Source of the DNA: Homalodisca vitripennis
Taxonomy: Eukaryota; Arthropoda; Insecta; Hemiptera; Cicadellidae
Direction of reading: 5' to 3'
NCBI RefSeq assembly: GCF_021130785.1
Contig: NC_060210.1
Coordinates: 184,666,001 to 184,730,000 of the forward strand
DNA length: 64,000 bases
Below the pieces are notes generated by a model. It was not told the origin of the DNA. It did no database searches and saw only the letters and a list, made by a program, of their open reading frames with translations. The translations under genes were made by a program, and so were the position numbers. Numbering within the stretch: position 1 is the first letter of the stretch; every line of letters starts with the position of its first letter. Shown piece by piece: positions 1-10,222 of this stretch.

Positions 1-428
1 CTCAAAGTATTTCCCTCTAGCACAAATTGCTATTTGTTTACTGTATAAAATAAAAATACACAGAATTACGAATGGAAAATATAGGATCATTGTGAAGTAT
101 CCTGAGCTTAGAAGATCATCAATCTAAGCAAGGTAACTAAGTATTGATCACTAGTTTCACGCACACAGACTCATATCTATCTGTAGAGTATTTCTACCAG
201 ATAACTATAGTTAATTTCAATAAACATTCAAAATAACATATGATCGGAAGACCAAATACCTGTCAAACGACTTTTATTTACATTAAACTGTATAAATGGC
301 AATAGCCTTATTTAATTTCTATAAACATTGAATCGCAAAAAGTACTTGCTCCGCCGGGAGTCGATACGTGACATGCATATGTGACAGATACGGTCAAATA
401 CAAAATAATTAAATCGTAAAAAGTAAGC

Positions 429-497
429 GCTCTGTGGTGTAATGGTAGCACATTCACCCGGCAAGTGAAAGATCCGGGTTCGACTCCCGGCGGAGCA
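429..497 (+). tRNA. tRNA-like gene, tRNA-Gly-type body with GGC in the anticodon position (probable SINE head or pseudogene)
   Basis: The D-arm region TGGTGTAATGGTAG matches the box A region of glycine tRNAs. The anticodon stem is TTCAC (453-457) with GTGAA (465-469), and the T arm CCGGG/CCCGG carries a perfect box B (GGTTCGACTCC, 477-487). The acceptor stem pairs over six positions (GCTCTG with CGGAGC) and fails at the seventh. The seven-base loop CCGGCAA gives GGC at 460-462 and has C instead of the near-invariant T at position 33. GGC would read an alanine codon and is not normally used by eukaryotic tRNAs. A functional tRNA is therefore unlikely; a tRNA-Gly-derived repeat still able to attract RNA polymerase III is the better reading. 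Confidence 0.6.
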
Positions 498-679
498 GGT
501 ACTTTTTGTGATTCAATGTTTATTGAAATTAAATAAGGCTATTGCTATTTATACAGTTTATTGTAAACAAAGTCGGTTGACAGGTATTTGGTCTTCCGAT
601 CATATGTTAGTTTGCTTATTTAAACGCATATGTGACAGATACGGCCAAATACAAAATAATTGAATCGGAAAAAGTAAGC

Positions 680-748
680 GCTCTGTGGTGTAATGGTAGC
701 ACATTCACCCGGCAAGTGAGAGATCCGGGTTCGACTCCCGGCGGAGCA
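680..748 (+). tRNA. Second tRNA-like copy in the same fold-back element
   Basis: Nearly identical to the copy at 429-497, with the same box A and box B and the same GGC anticodon-position triplet. One anticodon-stem base differs (GTGAG for GTGAA), replacing a T-A pair by T-G. The upstream and downstream flanks are also shared with the first copy, so it arose by duplication of the whole unit rather than as an independent tRNA gene. Confidence 0.58.
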
Positions 749-830
749 AGTACTTTTTGCGATTCAATGTTTATTGAAATTAAATAAGGCTATTGCCATT
801 TATACAGTTTAATATAGATAACTATAGTTA

Positions 831-1537
831 GTTATATAGGAATTGCAATCTAGACGTAGCCTGTTACGCTACACACGGTGTTACGTACACGTACGCCAAA
901 TGAAAGTCATAACTTTCAATTAAAAATTATTTGAATGTATATTTCAGTATTCATAATTGGTAAATATTAATTTACTATTAGCCAGTAATACTCAAAATAA
1001 TTTAATAATAACAGTTGCAGTTTACTAGCAGATTTTTAATATATATTATTTACTAATAACCAGAGAAAAAGTGAGATTTCCTAAATTCAATAATCTGTCC
1101 AATAGTTAGTCCATAAACAAATATTTTTCAATGGTATTTATTTAAACAACAACCGAAAACACAGAAAAAGGTTACCTTAATTTAAAATATTACTGTTAAA
1201 ACGTTTATAATAATTTCTAGATAAGTTTTAAAATCGATTAAATAATAAAAACACATTATGGGTTTAATAATAAACAAAAATGCTGACAGACTTCTGTAAT
1301 AGTAAATAATTATCCTACACTACTTCTTTGTAGGAGTTAATTTTTGTATTACTAAAATGTGTTTTCTTATAAATTTATAAACATTCATAATTTTAGTTAC
1401 ATAGTACATCGTTGCAGTAGCAAATTTCATCTCAAATCATATTATTTTGTAGAATACGTTTAGTAATAATATGTTTTAGTGATAAAACAACTCCGTATAT
1501 GAAGCATGTAGGAATATGATAATTCTAATCCATCCCT
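831..1537. other. No gene recognised
   Basis: AT-rich sequence. The part up to about 1145 has no counterpart in the right-hand duplicate; from about 1150 on it aligns with 12140-12516. No coding signal is seen. Confidence 0.6.
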
Positions 1538-2118
1538 TGAGTCGGTTCGCGTAGAATTTCCATTTGGGAGTGCAGAATAATGTAGTATAAATAAATATGT
1601 GCCTTTGACCAGACCTCTGAATTTGATTATTGCACGTCAAGATGAACCCTCTCCAGTGCCATGCAAATCCTAGCGCTTACGAGAAATACATTAGTTATAC
1701 ACACACAAATAGCAGTGTCGCTAGTTATACACACACAAATAGCAGTGTCGCTAGTTATACACACACAAATAGCAGTGTCGCTAGTTATACGCACACAAAT
1801 AGCAGTGTCGCTAGTTATACACACACAAATAGCAGTGTCGCTAGTTATACACACACAAATAGTAGTGTCGCTAGTTATACACACACAAATAGCAGTGTCG
1901 CTAGTTATACACACACAAATAGCAGTGTCGCTAGTTATACACACACACACACAGCAGTTATACACACACAGCAGTGTCGCTAGTTATACACACACAAATA
2001 GCAGTGTCGCTAGTTATACACACACAAATAGCAGTGTCGGTGTATGAGACGTGTTTTGTGTAAGCCGAGATGTTGTGCCTTTCAGTGATCTGGTCTCCGT
2101 GAGCAGATAGAATTTGTG
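1538..2118 (+). repeat. Dispersed family S, copy 1, carrying an expanded 30-bp minisatellite
   Basis: The sequence outside the minisatellite matches six other places in the window (5600, 12517 and 17222 on plus; 28676, 54718 and 58752 on minus). Shared landmarks are GTGCAGAATAATG near the start, ACATTAGTTATA before the variable part, then TGTCG, GTGTGAGA-like and TTGTGCCTTTCAG. In this copy the single internal unit has become an array. Family identity is not known; a non-autonomous transposon or SINE is likely. Confidence 0.8.
1692..2039 (+). repeat. 30-bp minisatellite inside family S copy 1
   Basis: About eleven tandem 30-bp units built from TAGTTATACACACACAAA followed by TAGCAGTGTCGC. The first eight are almost identical. 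A CA-rich irregular segment at about 1940-1979 breaks the phase before two final clean units. Because the period is divisible by three, each frame repeats a 10-residue peptide and gives open reading frames of 112-128 codons on both strands; these look like by-products of the repeat. Confidence 0.95.
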
Positions 2119-3717
2119 TCCTCTATTTACTGTTCTGTGGCGTTCTTACTCGAAAACCAGGAGTCAATAATATTGCATATTTATGTATTTATGAATTAAA
2201 ACTTTCGTGTTAAAAAGAAATAGTCCAAAGAATTCTTTTTCTTTCTATATTTGGATTAATTTTATATGAATGAAAATGTTTACACCAAAAATTTATCATA
2301 AATGACTAAACTCTCCAGTTTTGTCCAATGTTGAAGATGGTATAATAATAACACATTTTTAATTACCTCTACAAGGCCGTAATGTATATCACAAAAATTG
2401 TGTTCACAATTTTCTAACGCATTGTGAACTGGAAAATATTTTCAGAATAGTCATACCAGCGCTCGTATAAGCCTATGAATTAAGATATAATGATTTTTTT
2501 CTGATTCTGTGCTAAGATTTAATACTGGAATTATATATAACGATTTAGAAATATAGATTTATCTCTGCGCGGATTTCTCTGTCAAAGCAATTAGATACTT
2601 TATTCAAAATTTTGCACACTGTTTCCATTGGAGAAATCGTTATACAATGAAATTTAAAATAATACTAATATTGCAAATATGAATATTCACACCAATTTTG
2701 AAGCAATAATACCAAGTACTAGAGAAACTAATCTCGTAAATCAACCGTAAACTTTGCCTAAGTTATTTTAAAAGTTTAATCATATATCATTTTTAAGAGG
2801 CTTAACCTAAATTGGCAGTTCTCATCTCCAAATTGTGGTTTATAACGTAAAAATTAATATTTAAAAATATGTTCCTTTATGAGTCAAACTCTGTTAATAG
2901 CCAACACACGAGTGATAATTTTCTTTTATTTTATAGGATTTATTTTTACAAAAATCTAATCTCGATTCTTATCGAAACTTACCAACGTCATCAAATACGC
3001 AACGGAATGACCACTGTGATAAAAAATATTTTTACCAGTGTAAAAATAATCAAAAAACTATAATTTCACAATTTTTATACGCTTTGAGATTATTGCAGTT
3101 TTCACGGCAAGTACAAATTTTTCAGATTCTCTACATTCATTCTAAACGCCGTTTTGAGAAAAATATGTTTAGCATTCCTCTGTTATTGTGACTTTACTAT
3201 GGTAACACTAACCTCTATTCTAAGAAACATGTTTTAGGAGAATGAAGCTCAACAACAAAATACTTTTACCTAAAAAATGCAATTAAAGCATAACGGAGAC
3301 GAATATATCAACTAGCTGGCGTAATTAATATCTATACCACTGTTTGTTCTGTTTTTCAATAATATTGGTTTTCCAAAAACAAACCAAATATAACACATTA
3401 TCAAATTACCACTTATAGAAGTTATTTTCCAAAATATGGAAACTATTAAACGTAAAAAACAGTATAGATATGGTAACTACATGTTACCATGGTCTACGTG
3501 TATTAGCAAAAAAGTGGCGATGAAACATTTTTCAAATCGATGTGATTCATCTTGCAGGACGGAGGATCAGCTGACATCCACAAGCATTGAGACAATAACA
3601 GTTTTTTTGTCAATACCTCCCTAATTTATAACGATAACCAGCATTTTAGTATTATAACCCTTGGCTACTAATATCTTATGATATAAATAGCTTTCTTAAA
3701 TTGTATTGATATTTAAA
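2119..3717. other. No gene recognised; part of the duplicated block
   Basis: Aligns throughout with about 13068-14690 in the right copy. Reading frames here (62-64 codons) are interrupted by indels in the other copy, which argues against coding. Confidence 0.7.
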
Positions 3718-3971
3718 AATTACCAATAAATGAAGATATCCTGTTTCTGTTTTTATAAAACACTTTTAGTAGCTGTAGAAGTATCACATATTCGGTAGTA
3801 GTAACTTCTATAGATAACTGAAGGTAATTGCTGCACTAATGACCGGGACCGCGGCTGCGGACAATGTACCCGATAAGACAGGTTAATTAAAGTTACCTCT
3901 CCCTCCCTAGCTAATCAGTGGGTAATGGCCCGGTATAGTCTTACTGAATGTCCTGGTTAACAGGGTATAAA
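3718..3971 (+). repeat. Dispersed family C, copy 1 (highly conserved core)
   Basis: Shares a core of about 125 bp (3809-3932) with 14769-14892 on plus and with 27130-27260, 52960-53080 and 56385-56520 on minus. The core includes ACCGCGGCTGCGGACA, GTACCCGATAAGACAG and GGTTAATTAAAGTTACC. It is more GC-rich than its surroundings and very well conserved between dispersed copies, apart from a length-variable purine/pyrimidine run (CTCTCCCTCCC). The leftward part (AAGATATCCTGTTTCTG) also recurs near 56730. No reading frame is conserved. Function unknown. Confidence 0.85.
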
Positions 3972-5599
3972 TAATTTGTATCCTTAACTGCTAAAGACAA
4001 ATGGTTTTTACCTCACTTAAATAATAACCAGAAAAATAGACTTGATAACCGAATTGAAAACTGTATTGATGTGTTTCACGGTTTTCTTTTCACTCCAGTA
4101 CTTATCATGAGAAATTAATATTTTTTGTTGTTTGTATATGATCATATTGCAGTATATAAAACCCGTAATAGAGTATTTATATTTTTTTACTCTTGTACTT
4201 GTTATGGGAAGTTGTTTATTGGAGTATTTATTTTACTACGCCTTTAGTTGAATTCTAAACCCAATTTTTATAATGTATGATTGATAATATAAAAATGTCC
4301 ATTTAAATATTAATTCAGATGCTCTTTTATGTGTTATAAAAGGTTATGAGTTGGTAGCACTCAAGTTTAGCCTCACAAAAACTGTGTTAACTTTTTGTAG
4401 TCGTAGAATATTAGATATCTCGCGTTTGAAAGACGAACAATTCATACACATCCTTAGGATTTTTTTATTGTTTTGCAATTAATATTTCCATTTCTTATGT
4501 TACATCGCTTGAATAATCAGAAAGTATACATTGCAAAAGAAAGCTAAAAAGTGATTGGATGCGTAACCATTATAACATAAAAACAAAGTACGTCAAACCA
4601 CGTGTTGCGTATTGTGGCTCGTTGAATTTGCATGTAAAATTTCAAACCTATATCTTATTGCATTAGATACAGGTGTTAGTTTGTTATATGTAATAATTCA
4701 TATGATTGTACCCAGATTATTTAAAAATTTATTTATCTCTGTGATTTTCTCGTTGGTATAACGGTTACACAAAGACCAGTTACAAAATTTACCAACTTTC
4801 AACCAAATGCCAAGGAATGATATGCTTCATTATTTAACTTGACTTTGGTTATACAGAAATAGATTTTCGTGCCATTTCCGCTGTTGTAAAAACTTGAAAT
4901 TTTATATCTTGAAGTAGTTCTTGTACGGGGAGGATTTTTGGGAGAGTTTATATTTGCATGGTTTAAAGTAATTATACTACTTATATAAATATATAATAAA
5001 TAAATTATAAAAATCATTTGTCTTCATAACATTGGGAAAATTACTAAGAAAATCCAAAAATATATATTTAGTTTGATATTTAATTATTTCCGAAATTCAC
5101 ATTATGAATTTTAATGGATTTTACCCCAAATAGACTAAAGTTCTACTAAATTTTAAAAAAAAAAAAAAAAATTTAATTCTAAATATCACAAATATTCAAA
5201 AGAACAATAAAATTGAAAAAAATTTTTAATTAAAACTCAAATTGTGTATAAATTCTACAGGTGCTATTAAAATTTTATTTAAGAGCCAATGTTGATCCAA
5301 GTTAATTCTTTGGGAAATTTAAATGAATTTGAATAATTTACGAAAACGAATGGAAGTATTTTGTTTACTACAAAAAGCAATATTTACTCTTTTAGTAAAT
5401 ATGAAAATTTTACATGTTTTGGAAGAGAATAAAATTTTTTTTAGACATGAATTAGAATTTTTAGTTTAACAAAATAATAACCTAATAACAAAATGAAAAA
5501 AATTACGTATTTGTTCCTGAAATACAAAATATAGTACATGTCACTGTGACTCTAGTAGTAAAATTACTTTGTACATAATTCATATATGTATATAATCTG
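3972..5599. other. No gene recognised; part of the duplicated block
   Basis: Aligns with about 14932-17221, interrupted there by the Helitron. The empty Helitron site lies at about 4139-4155. A homopolymer of adenines at about 5154-5170 is shortened and interrupted in the right copy. Confidence 0.7.
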
Positions 5600-5885
5600 T
5601 CAAATACAGAGTTTGGTTAGCCGATATTCGAGGGCAGAATATCACCTTTTGGAAGTGCAGAATAATGACAGATAAATATTTTTCTCCGACCAGATTACAG
5701 AGTGTGATAAGTGCCGCGTCGGACCAAAGTTCCCCAGTGTGGTGCGAATGTTCGTCGGTCATAAAAAATACATCAGTTATAAACTCACAGATAGAGAAGT
5801 TTCGCTGTGTGAGATGTGTTTAGTGAAGGATGAGCTATTGTGCCTTTCAGCATACTAGCCTTAGTAAACGCATATTTTTGATAGT
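5600..5885 (+). repeat. Dispersed family S, copy 2, single internal unit
   Basis: Same family as 1538-2118 but with one internal unit instead of an array. It is closest to the copies at 17222 and 54718, which share CCGATATTCGAGGGCAG-type or related starts, GACCAGATTACAGAGTG and AAGTGCCGCGTCGG. The minus-strand frame across it (60 codons) also appears in the duplicate and is probably not coding. Confidence 0.82.
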
Positions 5886-6018
5886 GCAGAAAATTAGATT
5901 TAGAAAAAATTTAAGGAAAAATATAAGTATTTTATTATGTACCATTTTAGATCAATAAAGAAAATATGTTAGAATAAAACAAAACTAAACTATTACGTAT
6001 AAGATTATCTTTTTTCTC

Positions 6019-6504
6019 GATGATATAGTTTTTAAGTGACTTCGTCCTTCATAAGAGGTAATGGTTATATGTTAAATAAAAGAGTTACGTAAGATGTATA
6101 GTACAAGTCACGGTCTAATCCATGTAATACCTTCTCATATAGCACATTTTCCAAAAATTCACTATATTTATTACACTGTATTGAATAAATACATAAAATA
6201 GTCTGTCATCTTAATACCTACTAAAACTATAAAAGTCAAGATGGCGAGTTTGGGTTTCGCCAAAAGTTCAAGTTCTAGATACACAACTGGACTCATTGTA
6301 ATAGAGAGGGAAAAGTAAAAGAGTGTAATATACAGTTCTAATTATTGTATAAATAATCTAGGTATGCCACCTGAAGTACATGTGTCTAGAGGGAGCTTTC
6401 ACAGACAATGTAACAGACAGTTATAACGAGACTGTTGTAGCTGTACGCAATGTAGTAGTAGAGCTTTGTTGTACTGTTTTAAATCATAATAATGCATTGT
6501 TATT
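6019..6504 (+). repeat. Left flank of the 107-bp array, conserved with 22803-23280
   Basis: Begins GATGATATAGTTT and aligns with 22803-23280, including GTCAAGATGGCGAGTTTGGG and a degenerate first array unit with AATGTAACAGACAGTTATAA. This shows that the two arrays are copies of one locus rather than independent expansions. Confidence 0.9.
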
Positions 6505-9500
6505 GTAAGACATGATGTCACGTATCTCTGTACACACTGTAGCTGCTGCACCTCCGAGTACATGGCTTTGTTGTAGAGAGCTTTATGAGTACGGGTGTAA
6601 ATCATAGACAACGTAAGACATGATGTCACGTATCTCTGTACACAACTGTAGCTGCTGCACCTCCGAGTACATGGCTTTGTTGTAGAGAGCTTTATGGTAC
6701 TAGTGTAAATCATAGACAATGTAAGACATGATGTCACGTATCTCTGTACACACTGTAGCTGCTGCACCTCCGAGTACATGGCTTTGTTGTAGAGAGCTTT
6801 ATGGTACTGGTGTAAATCATAGACAATGTAAGACATGATGTCACGTATCTCTGTACACACTATAGCTGCTGCACCTCCGTGTACATTGGCTTTGTTGTAG
6901 AGAGCTTTATGGTACTTGGTGTAAATCATAGACAATGTAAGACATGATGTCACGTATCTCTGTACACACTGTTAGCTGCTGCACCTCCGAGTACATGGCT
7001 TTGTTGTAGAGAGCTTTATGGTACTGGTGTAAATCATAGACAATGTAAGACATGATGTCACGTATCTCTGTACACACTGTAGCTGCTGCAACCTCCGAGT
7101 ACATGGCTTTGTTGTAGAGAGCTTCATGGTACTGGTGTAAATCATAGACAATGTAAGACATGATGTCACGTATCTCTGTACACCCTGTAGATGCTGCACC
7201 TCCGTGTACATGGCTTTGTTGTAGAGAGCTTTATGGTACTGGTGTAAGTCATAGACAATGTAAGACATGATGTCACGTATCTCTGTACACACTGTAGCTG
7301 CTACACCTCCGTGTACATGGCTTTGTTGTAGAGAGCTTTATGGTACTGGTGTAAGGTCATAGACAATGTAAGACATGATGTCACGTATCTCTGTACACCC
7401 TGTAGATGCTGCACCTCCGTGTACATGGCTTTGTTGTAGAGAGCTTTATGGTACTGGTGTAAGTCATAGACAATGTAAGACATGATGTCACGTATCTCTG
7501 TACACCCTGTATATGCTGCACCTCCGTGTACATGGCTTTGTTGTAGAGAGCTTTATGGTACTGGTGTAAGTCATAGACAATGTAAGACATGATGTCACGT
7601 ATCTCTGTACACACACTGTAGCTGCTACACCTCCGAGTACATGGCTTTGTTATAGAGAGAGCTTTGCGGTACTGGTGTAAATCATAGACAACGTAAGACA
7701 TGATGTCACGTATCTCTGTACACACTGTAGCTGCTGCACCTCCGTGTACATGGCTTTGTTGTAGAGAGCTTTATGGTACTGGTGTAAGTCATAGACAATG
7801 TAAGACATGATGTCACGTATCTCTGTACACACTGTAGCTGCTGCACCTCCGAGTACATGGCTTTGTTGTAGAGAGCTTTATGGTACTGGTGTAAAATCAT
7901 AGACAACGTAAGACATGATGTCACGTATCTCTGTACACACTGTAGCTGCTGCACCTCCGTGTACATAACTTTGTTGTAGAGAGCTTTATGGTACTGGGTT
8001 GTAAGTCATAGACAACGTAAGACATGATGTCACGAATCTCTGTACACACTGTAGCTGCTGCACCTCCGAGTACATGGCTTTGTTGTAGAGAGCTTTATGG
8101 TACTGGTGTAAGTCATAGACAACGTAAGACATGATGTCACGTATCTCTGTACACACTGTAGCTGCTGCACCTCCGTGTACATGCTTTGTTGTAGAGAGCT
8201 TTATGGTACTGGTGTAAGTCATAGACAACGTAAGACATGATGTTCACGTAATCTCTGTACACACACTATAGCTGCTGCACCTCCGTGTACATGGCTTTGT
8301 TGTAGAGAGCTTTATGGTACTGGTGTAAGTCATATACAACGTAAGACATGATGTCACGTATCTCTGTACACACTGTAGCTGCTGCACCTCCGAGTACATG
8401 GCTTTGTTGTAGAGAGCTTTTATGGGTACTGGTGTAAGTCATAGACAATGAAAGACATGATGTCACGTATCTCTGTACACACTGTAGCTCCTTAACCTTC
8501 CGTGTACATGGCTTTGTTGTAGAGAGATTTATGGTACTGGTGTAAATCATAGACAATGTAAGACATGATGTCACGTATCTCTATACACACTGTAGCTGCT
8601 ACACCTCCGTGTACATGGCTTTGTTGTAGAGAGCTTTATGGTACTGGTGTAAAATCATAGAACAATGAAAGACATGATGTCACGTATCTCTGTACACACT
8701 GTAGCTCCTAACCTTCCGTGTACATGGCTTTGTTGTAGAGAGCTTTATGGTACTGGTGTAAGTCATAGACAATGAAAGACATGATGTCACGTATCTCTGT
8801 ACACACTGTAGCTCCTAACCTTCCGTGTACATGGCTTTGTTGCAGAGAGCTTTATGGTACTGGTGTAAATCATAGACAATGTAAGACATTATGTCACGTA
8901 TCTCTGTACACACTGTAGCTGCTACACCTCCGTGTACATGGCTTTGTTGTAGAGAGCTTTATGGTACTGTGTAAATCATAGACAATGAAAGACATGATGT
9001 CACGTATCTCTGTACACACTGTAGCTCCTAACCTTCCGTGTACATGGCTTTGTTGTAGAGAGCTTTTATGGTACTGGTGTAAGTCATAGACAATGAAGGA
9101 CATGATGTCACGTATCTCTGTACACACTGTAGCTCCTAACCTTCCGTGTACATGGCTTTGTTGTAGAGAGCTTTATGGTACTGGTGTAAATCATAGACAA
9201 TGTAAGACATGATGTCACGGATCTCTGTACACACTGTAGCTGCTACACCTCCGTGTACATGGCTTTGTTGTAGAGAGCTTTATGGTACTGGTGTAAGTCA
9301 TAGACAATGAAAGACATGATGTCACGTATCTCTGTACACACTGTAGCTGCTAACCTTCCGTGTACATGGCTTTGTTGTAGATAGAGAGCTTTATGGTACT
9401 GGTGTATATCATAGACAACGTAAGACATGATGTCACGTATCTCTGTACACACTGTAGCTCCTAACCTTCCGTGTACATGGCTTTGTTGTAGAGAGCTTTA

Positions 9501-9974
9501 TGGTACTGGTGAAAGTCATAGACAATGAAAGACATGATGTCACGTATCTCTGTACACGCTGTAGCTGCTAACCTTCCGTGTACATGGCTTTGTTGTAGAG
9601 AGCTTTATGGTACTGGTGAATATCATAGACAACGTAAGACATGATGTCACGTATCTCTGTACACACTGTAGCTGCTACACCTCCGTGTACATGGCTTTGT
9701 TGTAGAGAGCTTTGTGGTACTGGTGTAAATCATAGACAATGTAAGACATAATTTCACGTATCTCTGTACACACTGTAGCTGCTACACCTCCGTGTACATG
9801 GCTTTGTTCTAGAGAGCTTTGTGATACTGGTGTAAATCATAGACAATGTAAGACATGATGTCACGTATCTCTGTACACACTATAGCTCCTAACCTTCCGT
9901 GTACATGGCTTTGTTGTAGAGAGCATTTTGTGGTACTGGTGTAAATCATAGACAAATTTAAGACATGATGTCAC
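6505..9974 (+). repeat. Long tandem array of a 107-bp unit (about 32 copies)
   Basis: The unit runs from GTAAGACATGATGTCACG through TACATGGCTTTGTTG and AGAGAGCTTTATGGTACT to AAATCATAGACAAT and repeats about 32 times with single-base indels. Variants fall into types: GCTGCACCTCCGAGTAC and GCTGCACCTCCGTGTAC in the left part, then GCTACACCTCCGTGTAC and CTCCTAACCTTCCGTG in the right part. From about 8580 to 9560 the types follow a roughly three-unit order. On the minus strand two of three frames stay open across a unit, producing many chance frames of 60-184 codons. Because 107 is not a multiple of three, the frame rotates and meets a stop. Confidence 0.97.
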
Positions 9975-10222
9975 TATTGTTTAGACAACTCCTGCGTTGA
10001 AATCTGAAAACAGTTTTCCAGGTGAGTAATTGAAATATTTAACTGCAGCAACATAACACTTTTGTTACTATTTATTACTGCTTTTTAGTTCACCAATATT
10101 TAGATACGTTCGTTGTATAATGTGACTAATATTACAATAATTATCTAATACACGAATTCAAATTTATTCCTCACATTTTATGAACGGCTAAATGAGTTTT
10201 TGTGATATCTTTCAAATCAAAA
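9975..10222 (+). repeat. Right flank of the 107-bp array, conserved with 24169-24395
   Basis: Starts TATTGTTTAGACAACTCCTG and aligns with the flank of the second array until about 10222. It contains CCAGGTGAGT, a perfect match to a 5' splice donor, kept in both copies. Nothing else suggests an exon. Confidence 0.85.

Larger units (their letters stand above)
199..830 (+). mobile_element. tRNA-containing fold-back insertion with 15-bp target-site-like repeats
   Basis: The 15-mer AGATAACTATAGTTA occurs at 199-213 and again at 816-830, bracketing about 600 bp of repeated sequence as a target-site duplication would. Inside, 239-365 is the reverse complement of 480-606, forming long inverted arms around a first tRNA-like gene (429-497). 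A second, same-strand partial unit follows at 627-812 with a second tRNA-like gene (680-748). The two units also share about 50 bases upstream of the tRNA. The long flanking repeat fits target-primed retroposition of a tRNA-derived SINE, with an inverted duplication. The element type is inference; the repeat geometry is seen directly. Confidence 0.7.
1..6016 (+). repeat. Left copy of a ~6 kb segmental duplication
   Basis: This stretch realigns in the same orientation with 11869-17636, from the first bases (CTCAAAGTATTTCCCTCTAG in both) to about 6016. The copies differ by many substitutions and small indels, and by two large differences. Positions about 120-1150 hold a tRNA-bearing insertion and unrelated sequence where the right copy has only about 155 bp, and the right copy carries a Helitron this copy lacks. 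The left edge is cut by the window, so the true start is unknown; a diverged inverted copy at 63225-63395 suggests the repeat extends further left. No gene is seen inside; it holds a minisatellite, one family C copy and two family S copies. The sequence shows the duplication directly; its mechanism is not visible. Confidence 0.93.

Noticed and set aside
1627..2047. Frames of 112-128 codons on both strands over the 30-bp minisatellite (also 12603-13004)
   Set aside because: All arise from a 30-bp period divisible by three, open on both strands; no start context or flanking coding signal.
6399..9452. Many minus-strand frames of 60-184 codons with a repeated peptide (IRDIMSYIVYDLHQYHKALY)
   Set aside because: They follow from a 107-bp tandem unit that is open in two frames. 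The frame rotates each unit and hits a stop in the third, and indels are not frame-preserving, so it is not a repeat protein.
6505..9974. CRISPR-like array
   Set aside because: There are no variable spacers between constant repeats; the whole 107-bp unit repeats, and the sequence is eukaryotic in character.
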